In this document: one piece after another, positions 25,601 to 34,806 of the stretch
How the letters are laid out: the number at the start of each line of letters is the position of its first letter
Position numbering within the stretch: the first letter of the stretch is position 1
From: Pseudanabaena sp. FACHB-1998
GTDB lineage: Bacteria; Cyanobacteriota; Cyanobacteriia; Pseudanabaenales; Pseudanabaenaceae
Length of the DNA stretch: 64,000 nt
Assembly (NCBI RefSeq): GCF_014696355.1
Contig: NZ_JACJQA010000027.1
Span: forward strand, 215,059 to 279,058
Direction: 5' to 3'
The notes under the pieces: generated by a model
Database searches by the model: none
Seen by the model: only the letters and a program-made list of their open reading frames with translations
What the model was told of the DNA's origin: nothing
Position numbers and translations under genes: made by a program

Positions 25601-28600
25601 GGTGTGGGCGAAGGTGAAGGTGTGGGGGTAGGTGTAGTTGTAGGTGTAGGAGTAGGTGTGGGGGTAGGCGTAGTACAAGGAGAGGTGGCGTTGTCATCGT
25701 TATTCGTAAAGTTGAATGATACGAGACAAGCGGTAGTCTGATTGTCAGTACGAATGCGTCCACGACGGATGGAACCGTTAGTTCCACCAGTACCATTATT
25801 TCCGGGAGTACCAGCTATATAACTAGCATTAGAGGGTCCTTTAATATTATCCAAGCTCAATCGGAACTCTTCATCTGCGCTTTCAGAAAAACTATCGCGA
25901 ACAACCAAGACCGAAAGAATTTTTGTGTCAGGGTCACCATTAGTACCAGTAGTATCAGAAGAGCCTTTCCATGAAACTACAGTGCAATATAAGTTATTAG
26001 GAGATGTAGGACAGGTAGAATCCTCAGGATCAACGGTTTGGGCGCTAACTGCTCCTACACCTAGTCTTGGGTAGAGAGAACCCCTCGCGATCGCGGTCTG
26101 CAATCCATTTTTAGTCGTCAACGTGATGGGATTAGCCCCACCATTGTAAATTCCACTCAAAAAGTCAGAGGGAATTGCCGAAACTGTCTGCGTTCCTGAA
26201 CCTGTAGAAGTTGGGATAACCTTATTAGCATTAGCTAAATCTGGGGTGGTGTAGAGTTCTATGGTTGAACCCGATAGTTTTTTAATGTAGTAGGTTGTAC
26301 TTGTCTCTAAGCCTGTAGGTAATGTCCCTGTAGTCGATAAAATTACCGACTCTCCATCACTAAAGCTAGCGGTAGAAGAAGTAGAAGTGAGAACACCACC
26401 AGACGTAGAGGTAAAGGTAAATGAGGAGGTTGTACCATCAATACGGGAGAACTCATCACCCACTTTACCTGCAAAAGCACCTGTGTCAGTCCGAGGAGAT
26501 AGGGTTACTTTTACCCTGACGACATCATTAGTGCCTAGGAGCGCTCTGTTGTTAAGCCTGAGATCAAAGTTAAATCTTCTATACACAGCATTGTTTGTAC
26601 TGCGATTCCTTTCACCCGCGATCGCTTGACCACTATTATTATCGTTACTGTTAGTAACAAAGCCAGTAGCAGGAATGACAACAGCAGTTGCACCATTGTT
26701 ATTGCCAGCCCCTGCTCCCGTTGCCACCCAAGCAGTTTCAGGTGTGGGTAAGATATTAGAAGAACTAAGCAGAGTCTCCAAACTACCAAGAGAAGCGACT
26801 CCGGGAGATGCCAGACCATTGAAGTCACGACGGCGACCCTCTGCGGTATCATTGTCACCCGTTATTTCAATTGTGACTCCTCTTTCGGGGCAGGGAACTG
26901 TACCGAAACTGCTATTAGTATTATTACCTCTATTATCGCTAGTATTCGACAAATCAAAAGGAGTGTTTAAATTGCCAAATACATGGGGATAGGTGAAGCC
27001 AGTAGTAGCATCGTTGCCTTGTTCTACACCTAAAGCAATAGGATATACCACAGCAGCAATATTAGAAGTTGGATTAGCGCAACTAGCGGCAAAAATAAGC
27101 TGCTGATTACCATCTTTGTAGATATCATCAAATCTCAAGAAGGATAGGCGACGTGCAAATCGAGAATTATCAGGTGAAATATAACGAGGAGCGCCTATAG
27201 GAGTAGTACCAGTAAGCCCTGTAGTTAATTCAGGTAAAGTAGTTGTACCAGCACCAGCCTTAACCCAATCCGAGAAAGTACATTCACTCGCAGGAATCTT
27301 GCTACAGAGTTCCATCCCATATTCACTAAAGCTAATCCGACGCTGAATTGGTGTTACACCATTCGCATTGTAGCTAGCAAGATTACCATTAACAGGAATC
27401 GTACTATTAGTAGCGGCTGGCCAAGTATTAGAGGTAGTACCTGTTTGTCCATCCGAGTTGAGACGGTTGAGCCAAGGACTACTAGTGACAAAGTTATTAT
27501 TTAAGAAGCCAAAGCGACGGCGCTCCAATACATAACTACTGTCTTTTCTTGGTTCTCGCTTAGTCGCATCAAACAGATCTGGCAAAGTCGGATTAAGCTG
27601 AGATTGCCAGTTAATGCTAGTAGAAGTATTAGAGTTATTGCGAATATCATAGTCACCATCGGTGCGATAGCCATCTCTAAAATTAGCAGATAGAACAGTT
27701 ACCGCATCCGCCAAAACTGTTGTAGGTCGCCATTGATCGCCAGTTACACAACCTGTTGTCTGAGCAGGACGACAGGCAAAATTTCCATCAAGCTTGTCAT
27801 TAGGTCCATTGTCAGCGTGACGTTTATAGAAATTACTCCATATACCATTAATATCAGCAGTATCTTCTTTGAGAAGTAGTGTAAATTCCTGTTTGGTATG
27901 TTTGTTAAATCCAGGGATAGTGGGGTTAGTTTCGTTAGTGGGAGTAGATGTAAAGGCAACACCAGGAGCATATTGCGCTCTAACATATACAGGCAAGTTA
28001 GAAACAAGCGTTAAACCCTTCTCTCCTTTAGTTTCTTCTGTCCATTTATAAGCCGTATTAGCGTAATTAGTATCAGAAAAAGCGACAGAACCATCAATTG
28101 TATTAGCTTGGGTTGATGTGAGCGTATTTAAAGCACTACGCCATAGTCGGATACCATTAACTAGACGAATGGCACTAGGTTTTCGAGTAGCATCAAGGAG
28201 AAAATCTGTAGAGCTAAGGTTTTGAAGAACTTGATCGCTAGTTGAGCAAGGAAAGCCAATAGCAAGCCCAGTATTAGTACTGCTGGAGGAGGTACATACA
28301 TAAATTTTCTGGTTTGGAGGTGCAAGAGGTGCAGGATCAGGAACTTCAACAATCTGGTTGTAGTAGCTCAGATCGGCTAAAGCATCTTCGCGGGTTGCAT
28401 AAACAATGCTGCTGTAGGGCAGTAGATAATCAGTAGCAATACCGGGATTATTGCCGCCCTTAATCTGAGAGCCGCGCAGACGATCCATATCAATGTCCGT
28501 AGCACGAATTTCAAGAGGCTGGCGTTGCTCTAGCTCTAGATCATAGATGTCACCTCGATTTTTAGTGACGACGGGTAAACCATTAGTAGCAGCAGTTGTA

Positions 28601-31600
28601 CCCCGCGTATTGTTGCCAACACCAGCTTCAAATAAAGACTCATTGCGATTAAGGGATTTAACTTCTCTACCATCAAGGAAAGCACTCTCTCTAAAAGCTC
28701 CGTGAGGGATTTGTGCCGAGGTTACGCCTGTAACAGTAACACCTGCGGGGGTAGCTACGGTGATGGTTGCAGAGGTAGAAGAACTATTGGCAACATTGAT
28801 AGTTCCATCAAGGATTTGCAAGGCACACAGGTTGGAATCGAGGGTAGACTGTTGAGGTAAGGTTAGATTGGCGTTGGGGGTAGCACTAAGTTTAATTAAT
28901 ACATTACGGAGAGACTCATTGGCAAATCTACCATTGGGGAACATGAGATTGGCTTGGTAGAGAAGCCTATTTTCATAAGTAGCACTACTCCTAGGGTTTC
29001 TCGCAGTGTCATCAGAGATAGTGAATAGCCCTGTAGATGTACTATATTTACCTGAAAAATTAGAAGTAGTCAGATTCTTAGCAGTTAAGCCAACTTGATA
29101 CACAATCCCGTTATTAGATCGCCCACCTGCGGCAGTGTTCCAAGGTAAGGTGTATGTTGTATTATCTGGTTTTGTGAAAGTGGTTGAATTCTTGGCTGTG
29201 GCGGGAGTTGATGGGTCGTAATAGCTACTTACACAGGCGATCGGGACTTGGTAATCAGTAGGGGTTGTAATCGCGTTGTAAGCATCGTATTTGTAGTGAT
29301 AAATTGCCGAGGCTCGCATTTGCAGGTCGCCTTTGCGAGTGTCGAGCGAGTTGCCACTAGTCATGGGCATGGAGTCTTGCCAGACGATATAGTTGCGCGA
29401 AGCTTTACCGCGATCGTCACTGGTATTGTCACTTGGTGCGGCAAAGTTTGTCTCATCGATAGAAGTAATGGGATTATCAATGGGTTCTCCATTCCACAGA
29501 GGCGCACTTGATTCATCAAAACCAGTAGTGGAGATATTGTCAGAAATACCTGTGCGGAAGTTAGGCAAGAATGTATCGGCTGAGCGGCGGCTGTAAATAC
29601 CAGCATTGGTGACGACACGTAAACCTCCCGACCTAGGCGAAAGTGTAGAAACGTTAGCGCCTGCGGTAAAAGGATCGGCGGCGGAAGTAGAATAGGCAGC
29701 AGCAGCAATTTCCCAGAATCCACCGCGATCAGTAACGCCTAAATTACTCAATGGCGTAGATTGACTGAAACGATACCGTTCAACTGTACTCGGATTAGCA
29801 GGAGTAGTTTTATCGTTCCAAAATACTAAAGCTGAAGGGTCAGTGGAAATTCGATTTCGCGATGTTCCACTAACAAATTCTAATCGGTTATTGCTGGCAT
29901 TAAATCTCAACCATTTCGCGGGAAAACTATTACCAACCAGTACGCGATCTCCTAAGAGAATTTCATTATCAGTTGCAACAATATCAGGATCGACTGCCGA
30001 TAGATTTAAGGTTCTATTGGTAGATGAACCAGTAGTTAAGAGAGTGATGCCATTTACGCTGGTAGTCGTACTGCCGACATTAGTAGTAATAGTATCTTTA
30101 AGCCCCCCTTTGCCATCAAACCCTGCTCCTGTAGTCAGGCTAAAACTTCCTACTGATTTCCCAAAGTTATCATTATCATAGTTTGGCAAAGTCCATTCGA
30201 CAATTGGGGATAAGTCGGAGGGTTGACCAGGGACTGGAATTGGCGTAAGTAAGGTTGTAGGTAGGCTCGGATTGGCTCCAAAAGCAACATCACGGAATGA
30301 GACCTTACGAACTCTTTCGCCAAAGTAGGCAGTAAAGGCAGCCCGTCTAGCAGTATTGACCTCTGCTTGAGAGAGAGCTTCTTCTTGAATCCGCTTGACA
30401 AGATCCTGTTGAACAGACAGAGGATCACTGTTACTGGAGGGACTGTAGGCAAGATTACTGGTGTTAAAAGTTGCGGTAATTGTGCTCGGAATCGTGACCG
30501 TACTACGGGCGATCGCAGCCTCAACAAGTACGCCAATGCGACGGTTATATTCAAAATCATTGAGGGCTAAATCAGAACTCTTATTCTTAGCCACGGTACT
30601 ATCAACACTTACCGTAGAGTTAGCCCGAATCGCCGAATCGGTGATGAGTTTTGTCCCGCCCGTGACTGTATCAGGTGGAGAACCTGCACCTTGGAACAAA
30701 TGTACTTTGACAACGGCTGCGGTTAGATTACTTGCATTAGACAAATTATTCAGATCAAAGGAGTCAGAGTCTTCTGAGAGCAAACTTGTGTTATCAGCAA
30801 CTGCATCGCCTTCTACAACATTACCAGCAACTACAATTTCACTATTCTTTTTTAAGTAATAACAAGAACCAAACAATCGAGAGTCGGAGGTCTTTCCAGG
30901 AGGAGAATCTATAGATCCCCCCGAGCTACTAACTTGATAGAAAGTTATCGGGCTACCAATATTTAGAGATCTATTCTTTCCTGCCCCAACCATTAAGTTA
31001 CCAGCACTATAGACCCTACCATTGAGTCGAAAAGTGGCAATGTTTACCAGTTCTGTATCTCCTTCAAAAAATACAGCATTGTTGTTTTGAGGAGAACGAG
31101 CACGGTCTTGTTGTAACTCAATCGCACTAATAGAAGTTACACCTTTGTATAGTTCATATTTGTCTAATTGGTTATTACTAGCATTGGTCGGATAGCTAGC
31201 GGTATCTGTAATAGGGACAGTTACGGCATAGACAAAAAATGCTTTCTTTAAACGATTATCACTAGATAGAGTCCATCCACCATCCCCCGCAATATTCGAG
31301 ACACCTCCAGTAGATACACATGCTCCCGAAAGCGTCGTTTCATCCATCGGTAGAGTACGAGATTCAATGGGCACAATCGGGCGATCAAGGATAGATGGAG
31401 GGCGTGCACGGAAGAGAATACTATAAATGCCATAGGAATCAAATAGACCATTATTATCTGTATCTACTGGAAACTTCCAAGCACTCGACACATATTCTCT
31501 ATTTTCGATTTTAGAGTCACTGGTATTAATTTTATTATCAGGCTTTGAAGTGGTAGAAGTAGGATCGCGAAAATCGTAAACAATTTGTAAACGAGTCTCA

Positions 31601-32040
31601 TCAGGGAAAGTATATTTACCAGTATCGTTGGTGATAACGCTGTCTAAGGTAATTTCAGGTGGTGTGGCGCGACCTAATTTACCGTCATTTAATAATGCAT
31701 CAATTTTGGAACGGGCGCGATCGACTACGGGAGTTGCGGCGCTTCTAAAGACCTGCTCTACACGAGCATTTGCCGCAGTTTTAGCCCTCTCTGAGGATCT
31801 GGCTACGGTTGTCACTACGAGCAAGGTGACCACGAGAGTCACTAAGGTAACGGTTGGTAGTACAAAGCCTGCTGCTTTGCCGATCGCTTTGCGTTGCCCC
31901 CGTGAAGCTCCTAATAATTGCCGTACAAAACGCCGACTAATGCGAATAGGACTACCGATCGCATTTAGCCATTTTCTTAACTTGGCGATAAATTCGGCAA
32001 AAAAGCGATTAATTTTACGGCTTTGCTTGGAATCAGACAT
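22669..32040 (-). CDS. hpsA: Giant HpsA-like pseudopilin-domain surface protein
   Basis: About 3,123 residues from ATG 32040; a TTG at 32052 would add four. A basic leader is followed by AAGFVLPTVTLVTLVVTLL at residues 56-74, a pilin-like helix lacking the usual Glu5, as in HpsA. The rest is Ser/Thr/Asn-rich, with a Calx-beta-like region and a phage-tail-like strand motif (LPTGLETSTTYYIKKL, echoed by APLSANTTYYVLYNNG). A (TP)n linker near residue 2125-2150 is encoded at about 25600-25680. HpsA of Nostoc is required for polysaccharide secretion by hormogonia. This copy is, as far as I recall, much longer than typical HpsA proteins. First gene of the cluster; the start region spacer 32041-32181 carries a hairpin belonging to the upstream gene. 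Confidence 0.8.
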   Translation of the reverse strand: MSDSKQSRKINRFFAEFIAKLRKWLNAIGSPIRISRRFVRQLLGASRGQRKAIGKAAGFVLPTVTLVTLVVTLLVVTTVARSSERAKTAANARVEQVFRSAATPVVDRARSKIDALLNDGKLGRATPPEITLDSVITNDTGKYTFPDETRLQIVYDFRDPTSTTSKPDNKINTSDSKIENREYVSSAWKFPVDTDNNGLFDSYGIYSILFRARPPSILDRPIVPIESRTLPMDETTLSGACVSTGGVSNIAGDGGWTLSSDNRLKKAFFVYAVTVPITDTASYPTNASNNQLDKYELYKGVTSISAIELQQDRARSPQNNNAVFFEGDTELVNIATFRLNGRVYSAGNLMVGAGKNRSLNIGSPITFYQVSSSGGSIDSPPGKTSDSRLFGSCYYLKKNSEIVVAGNVVEGDAVADNTSLLSEDSDSFDLNNLSNASNLTAAVVKVHLFQGAGSPPDTVTGGTKLITDSAIRANSTVSVDSTVAKNKSSDLALNDFEYNRRIGVLVEAAIARSTVTIPSTITATFNTSNLAYSPSSNSDPLSVQQDLVKRIQEEALSQAEVNTARRAAFTAYFGERVRKVSFRDVAFGANPSLPTTLLTPIPVPGQPSDLSPIVEWTLPNYDNDNFGKSVGSFSLTTGAGFDGKGGLKDTITTNVGSTTTSVNGITLLTTGSSTNRTLNLSAVDPDIVATDNEILLGDRVLVGNSFPAKWLRFNASNNRLEFVSGTSRNRISTDPSALVFWNDKTTPANPSTVERYRFSQSTPLSNLGVTDRGGFWEIAAAAYSTSAADPFTAGANVSTLSPRSGGLRVVTNAGIYSRRSADTFLPNFRTGISDNISTTGFDESSAPLWNGEPIDNPITSIDETNFAAPSDNTSDDRGKASRNYIVWQDSMPMTSGNSLDTRKGDLQMRASAIYHYKYDAYNAITTPTDYQVPIACVSSYYDPSTPATAKNSTTFTKPDNTTYTLPWNTAAGGRSNNGIVYQVGLTAKNLTTSNFSGKYSTSTGLFTISDDTARNPRSSATYENRLLYQANLMFPNGRFANESLRNVLIKLSATPNANLTLPQQSTLDSNLCALQILDGTINVANSSSTSATITVATPAGVTVTGVTSAQIPHGAFRESAFLDGREVKSLNRNESLFEAGVGNNTRGTTAATNGLPVVTKNRGDIYDLELEQRQPLEIRATDIDMDRLRGSQIKGGNNPGIATDYLLPYSSIVYATREDALADLSYYNQIVEVPDPAPLAPPNQKIYVCTSSSSTNTGLAIGFPCSTSDQVLQNLSSTDFLLDATRKPSAIRLVNGIRLWRSALNTLTSTQANTIDGSVAFSDTNYANTAYKWTEETKGEKGLTLVSNLPVYVRAQYAPGVAFTSTPTNETNPTIPGFNKHTKQEFTLLLKEDTADINGIWSNFYKRHADNGPNDKLDGNFACRPAQTTGCVTGDQWRPTTVLADAVTVLSANFRDGYRTDGDYDIRNNSNTSTSINWQSQLNPTLPDLFDATKREPRKDSSYVLERRRFGFLNNNFVTSSPWLNRLNSDGQTGTTSNTWPAATNSTIPVNGNLASYNANGVTPIQRRISFSEYGMELCSKIPASECTFSDWVKAGAGTTTLPELTTGLTGTTPIGAPRYISPDNSRFARRLSFLRFDDIYKDGNQQLIFAASCANPTSNIAAVVYPIALGVEQGNDATTGFTYPHVFGNLNTPFDLSNTSDNRGNNTNSSFGTVPCPERGVTIEITGDNDTAEGRRRDFNGLASPGVASLGSLETLLSSSNILPTPETAWVATGAGAGNNNGATAVVIPATGFVTNSNDNNSGQAIAGERNRSTNNAVYRRFNFDLRLNNRALLGTNDVVRVKVTLSPRTDTGAFAGKVGDEFSRIDGTTSSFTFTSTSGGVLTSTSSTASFSDGESVILSTTGTLPTGLETSTTYYIKKLSGSTIELYTTPDLANANKVIPTSTGSGTQTVSAIPSDFLSGIYNGGANPITLTTKNGLQTAIARGSLYPRLGVGAVSAQTVDPEDSTCPTSPNNLYCTVVSWKGSSDTTGTNGDPDTKILSVLVVRDSFSESADEEFRLSLDNIKGPSNASYIAGTPGNNGTGGTNGSIRRGRIRTDNQTTACLVSFNFTNNDDNATSPCTTPTPTPTPTPTTTPTPTPSPSPTPIQGGGEGSLFSPVFAKLQTTSSVMPFSMMAPAAAYPFPHASGDIFFRPFNPPSNTESSGTNGGRYVWGDDINGNQSLDSPTERTDIFPNIPPRPAAGGEIPMLPGNFTRPISNSDDPAADTTKQMTRTRPTRVSRTLWYRTSASSNDFPGETVSVRHQSDRNLFINNLSFPFIGAGDTGTLRANLNSKGSLILPPTPCMDLTTGRVDDRCISKKYTFGNAFADGESNASVPTLLNLNLPYNPHYPSDNTALAGAGSGFGVQSTTEPATSFVVCGGTGRTRKYQAIERSVLGKTDISGGSCAQGDGTPGRAIRNFVGRIATTTTTATGSQKKDTVSLSGGSGLLSLNLLPGNAAFVGLQPDFTKKADGTGTRDLGTGTSPNTSTIDLSLRAINTFADNRVHVFNLNNIGILDGGTRELTGKITFRANCVNPDSTAAESTCTATSLRRGPSPVFILRGDFQESINFKGLQVSLDGVDPNNIFWVSSRTQSRLDIKTSSGKFLLVPGNGKDPRIAYGQRLIFSNKTNPVPAPLSANTTYYVLYNNGSNGNSSRFGVSLLKPPQPEVDCSPPTPASGCPAEITNITGGQDFALAAEPSFIFEGSQGNPNILTGNFFGNTSDATSTPSEDNTSVMQVRNKFSSFRGVRFLGLWGDAAKINNETLFVAMTSVDQPDLLPVLQINVPKATDASEDISQPAPPSVFGGINGNPAIDDSTARWTIRPVRTEVNVYFVAGTTPSRNGVPYKTSSTIWVDGSGSASDTPISTGETGGGLANFIRLLENWDDVPLKISGGFIQNTKSKFATAPYSPTAPINYGTSAVADSLTVFLNPAIPATSGQSNGRNVSGFNLQYMSVTVNRLPYYSPPIRLWGFDVGLLTQQPDLFAERFASPIAGANEYFREVNADDPWITTLLCALEPSDPTATNASTALINPTLRQSLGTEPTNYVRRALRGGDLRSDCKKTIYGGDGTTTSNTVPSSIYQ

Positions 32041-32132
32041 AACTTTTACCAACCTGACTGCAATATACTACCCAAGACAGACCCAAAATTAACGACAAAA
32101 TTAAGGAATTTAATTTTATAGCCGTCGCCATA

Positions 32133-32179
32133 ACTAAATTAGGGGATGTGGCGCTTCGTGCTGCATCCCCTAATTTAGT
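32133..32179 (-). terminator. Hairpin after the membrane-protein gene
   Basis: Arms ACTAAATTAGGGGATG and CATCCCCTAATTTAGT pair, with wobbles near a TTC loop. It directly follows the stop at 32182. Confidence 0.6.
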
Positions 32180-32181
32180 AG

Positions 32182-32793
32182 CTAGAACAATTCAGTGGGG
32201 CGGGTGACGAGGTACAGGATGGCTCTCACTGCTAGCCCGATCGCTAAACTGCTAAATGCAACTATGCCCAAAAGTCCCCAGATCGTTTTTTTTGGTAGGT
32301 CAGTGTAGAGAAGTTGCTTACCCACTAAGGTAATTGACCCTGCGATCGCGCCAATGGCAGCATAGGTTAGCCAGCTAGAAGGGGGTTGCAAAACTAGGAA
32401 AGAGACGATGGCGGTAAAAGTAATAGTAATTAGGGTGGCAATAATTTCGAGAATACTGAGTTTTTTGTCGGTTTCAGGCTCGTAGCGTACATCCTGAAAA
32501 CCTATTACATATATTATTAAACAGGCGATCGCAGTAATGATACTCGCCGTAAGCTGAGCTTTCCAATAGACAATAGCAATGGCGGCGATCGCGGCTAACA
32601 AGCCGCCCAAACTCGCAGGGATCGCCACAGCCGCACCTACGGCTAAGCCAAAGATTAGCCCTGAGTTAAGGTAATTGCCATAGCGTAGTAATGAGCATAA
32701 ATACGCACCTAACCACCCATAGGCGATCGCAATCCCAGTAAGGGAGATGAGCAACCGATAGCCAAGCTCTAATTTGCCAATTTTGAGCGCCAT
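32182..32793 (-). CDS. Conserved polytopic membrane protein of unknown function
   Basis: 203 residues with about six hydrophobic segments (for example LLISLTGIAIAYGWLGAYL, LIFGLAVGAAVAIPASLGGL, SILEIIATLITITFTAIVSF, LLGIVAFSSLAIGLAVRAIL). I recognise no named family. It lies 68 bases after cupS on the same strand, but a perfect hairpin (32823-32873) fills that gap, so cotranscription with the CO2-uptake operon is doubtful. The predicted location is the plasma or thylakoid membrane. Confidence 0.6.
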   Translation of the reverse strand: MALKIGKLELGYRLLISLTGIAIAYGWLGAYLCSLLRYGNYLNSGLIFGLAVGAAVAIPASLGGLLAAIAAIAIVYWKAQLTASIITAIACLIIYVIGFQDVRYEPETDKKLSILEIIATLITITFTAIVSFLVLQPPSSWLTYAAIGAIAGSITLVGKQLLYTDLPKKTIWGLLGIVAFSSLAIGLAVRAILYLVTRPTELF

Positions 32794-32822
32794 AAATTAC
32801 CACCGAGTACATTACATAAGTA

Positions 32823-32873
32823 ATTAAAGCTTAAAAAAAGCACGCCTAGGGCGTGCTTTTTTTAAGCTTTAAT
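32823..32873 (-). terminator. Perfect 24-bp hairpin ending the cup operon
   Basis: 24-base arms around TAG with long A/T runs, overlapping the cupS stop. A strong intrinsic terminator in either direction. Confidence 0.8.
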
Positions 32874-33317
32874 ACCAACCTGTCCTGATTCTAAAATCGG
32901 GTACACCCAATGGGGTCGCATCAACATGACTGTATCAATTACATGGATAATGCCATTGTCTGCTTCAATGTCGGCGGCAATAACCGTGGCATTATTAGCT
33001 TCAAAGGCTTCATCGGAAATATCCAGATCGATTTGCGAACCTTCTAGAGAAGTTAAAGATTTTACTCCAATTAAATCTTCTCTTTTATATTTTCCCGCTA
33101 CGACATGGTAAGTGAGAATGCGAGAGAGTTGGGGAATATTCTGAACTAGGGTGGTAATTGTGCCAGCAGGGAGTTTCGCGAAGGCAGGATCATTGGGCGC
33201 AAAGACGGTAAAAGGACCAGGGCTTTGCAAGGCTTCTACCAGACTTGCCGCAGTTACGGCTGTAACTAAGGTAGAGAATCCTTCGTTATTAACAGCAATA
33301 TCAACAATTGTAGGCAT
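32862..33317 (-). CDS. cupS: Fasciclin-domain protein CupS of the NDH-1MS complex
   Basis: 151 residues comprising a single fasciclin (FAS1) domain: [19 protein letters not shown] is the H1 motif and [20 protein letters not shown] the H2 motif. There is no signal peptide, in line with the cytoplasmic CupS subunit rather than secreted FAS1 proteins. In cyanobacteria CupS is a small subunit bound to CupA in the inducible CO2-uptake NDH-1 complex. The order ndhF3-ndhD3-cupA-cupS here is exactly the known one, which is the main reason for the name. 86 bases, including a palindrome, separate it from cupA. Confidence 0.9.
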   Translation of the reverse strand: MPTIVDIAVNNEGFSTLVTAVTAASLVEALQSPGPFTVFAPNDPAFAKLPAGTITTLVQNIPQLSRILTYHVVAGKYKREDLIGVKSLTSLEGSQIDLDISDEAFEANNATVIAADIEADNGIIHVIDTVMLMRPHWVYPILESGQVGIKA

Positions 33318-33355
33318 AGAATTTTTTAGGGAATTAAATAATTTTTTATGAATAA

Positions 33356-33397
33356 GAATATATGAACAAGGGGCTTAAGCCCCTTGTTCATATATTC
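33356..33397 (-). repeat. Perfect palindrome between cupA and cupS
   Basis: A 42-base perfect palindrome centred on GGGGCTTAAGCCCC. Its core AAGGGGCTTAAGCCCCTT is repeated between ndhD3 and cupA at 34787-34804. Probably an intercistronic RNA hairpin. Confidence 0.6.
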
Positions 33398-33403
33398 GGT
33401 AAT

Positions 33404-34720
33404 CTAACGATAATCTTGGCTTTGAATCATGGCGAGTTTAGCAGCCTTGTCCATGCCATATTTGGGATTGCAGAAACGATTTAGCTGACCCTCGAAATAG
33501 TGACGATTTGCTAACAGATGCTTCGGATTAGGATCATCTAAGGGATAGAGCAGAGCAGCACGTCCTGCCTGAATTACTGCCGAGGTGACGTTATACATCG
33601 ATCGCTGAAAACTGACGGCTAATTGAATCAACATGTCATCTTCGCCACGACAGAATTGCTTGTAATAGTCGATCAAGTATTGCGGCAAGAAATGGTACAT
33701 ATCTTGATGCAGTAAAGTTGGCGGAATCCCTGCGGAACCAACGGGGAATTTGTCCGCATATAAAATCCCGAAGTGGAAATCATTTTGATCAGTGGGAACT
33801 TCATGGGCTTGAGCATTGTAGGACTTTGTACCACGGAAGGGAGATGTGCGATAAAAGACCGCTTCGACATAGGGAAAAGCGGCTTCGTATAGCCAAGTAA
33901 AGCCCTTAGATTTCGGCACAATATCCAACCATTCGCCGCCAATATTGACACGATGATAAATTGGACGACCCGCGATCGCAAAGATCCCATTTACTAAGAA
34001 GTCCATAGCATCGGGTACACCCTTAAAGCCGCCTTCATCATAAATATCAGACATTTCAAAGAAGACAGGAGCCATGACTTCCCAAAATAGTCCTAATACG
34101 GAAGTCATGGTCGATTGACGACACTGCTCTAAAAACATCTCAGGAAAAAGCTTATAAAGTCCCAACATCACGGGATTATTTTTGAAGAAAGCTTTGATGG
34201 CGCGATCGGCATTTTGGCGATATTCTTCAGAGTCCATGTAAGGCTCCAGTTCGCCGCCCATGCCACGATGCCAAAGCATTGCACGCATACATTCTTCGGC
34301 AAATTCCATGTTAATGCGATCGTGATAGAGATGATGGAAAATTTTAGGAATTTTCGCCTTTAATTCTCCCTTATCCATAAACTCTAGGAGTTCCTTATGG
34401 GCGGTGGCATAGCCTCTCCAGATACGAAGATCGGCTTCATCACCTGCATAGTGATTGGGGACATCCCAATATTCTTGAGTAGGGAAGTACTTAAAAGCAG
34501 GGAGAGGTTCTAAAAATACTTGCTCGGCTATGTATAGCAGATCCCGCCAGTAGAAGTCCATCGGCACTGCATAGGCTTTGTAAAGTCCGATAATCTGCAT
34601 CAAGTTTTCGGGCGTATCAGGTAGCATGGAGCCACCAGCTTCTAGGCGATGGATTACATCTGCATAGGGATGCGTGGAGGGCGGCAATTTGGTCGCAGGT
34701 TCGATTAAGGTCGATGGCAT
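33404..34720 (-). CDS. cupA: CO2 hydration protein CupA (ChpY)
   Basis: 438 residues, the usual length for CupA/CupB. The family segment IPKIFHHLYHDRINMEFAEE contains His130 and Arg135, positions I recall as zinc-site residues in the structure of the Thermosynechococcus NDH-1MS complex. CupA is thought to hydrate CO2 to bicarbonate at the thylakoid membrane, driven by the adjacent NdhD3/NdhF3 proton channel. The presence of cupS next door and the NdhD3/F3 partners argue for the inducible high-affinity CupA rather than constitutive CupB. ATG at 34720; 86 bases after ndhD3. Confidence 0.93.
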   Translation of the reverse strand: MPSTLIEPATKLPPSTHPYADVIHRLEAGGSMLPDTPENLMQIIGLYKAYAVPMDFYWRDLLYIAEQVFLEPLPAFKYFPTQEYWDVPNHYAGDEADLRIWRGYATAHKELLEFMDKGELKAKIPKIFHHLYHDRINMEFAEECMRAMLWHRGMGGELEPYMDSEEYRQNADRAIKAFFKNNPVMLGLYKLFPEMFLEQCRQSTMTSVLGLFWEVMAPVFFEMSDIYDEGGFKGVPDAMDFLVNGIFAIAGRPIYHRVNIGGEWLDIVPKSKGFTWLYEAAFPYVEAVFYRTSPFRGTKSYNAQAHEVPTDQNDFHFGILYADKFPVGSAGIPPTLLHQDMYHFLPQYLIDYYKQFCRGEDDMLIQLAVSFQRSMYNVTSAVIQAGRAALLYPLDDPNPKHLLANRHYFEGQLNRFCNPKYGMDKAAKLAMIQSQDYR

Positions 34721-34786
34721 AGTTTGTTTCTCTTGTTTTTATTATTATTTTTGTTTTTATAGAATTATGGAAAAGTCTCTGAGATA

Positions 34787-34804
34787 AAGGGGCTTAAGCC
34801 CCTT
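34787..34804 (-). repeat. Palindrome between ndhD3 and cupA
   Basis: AAGGGGCTTAAGCCCCTT, the same 18-base core as in the cupA-cupS spacer. Confidence 0.5.
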
Positions 34805-34806
34805 GT

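Noticed and set aside
25595..25690. Repetitive tract taken at first for a CRISPR or microsatellite
   Set aside because: It codes in frame for the Thr-Pro linker of the HpsA-like protein and has no spacer/repeat alternation.
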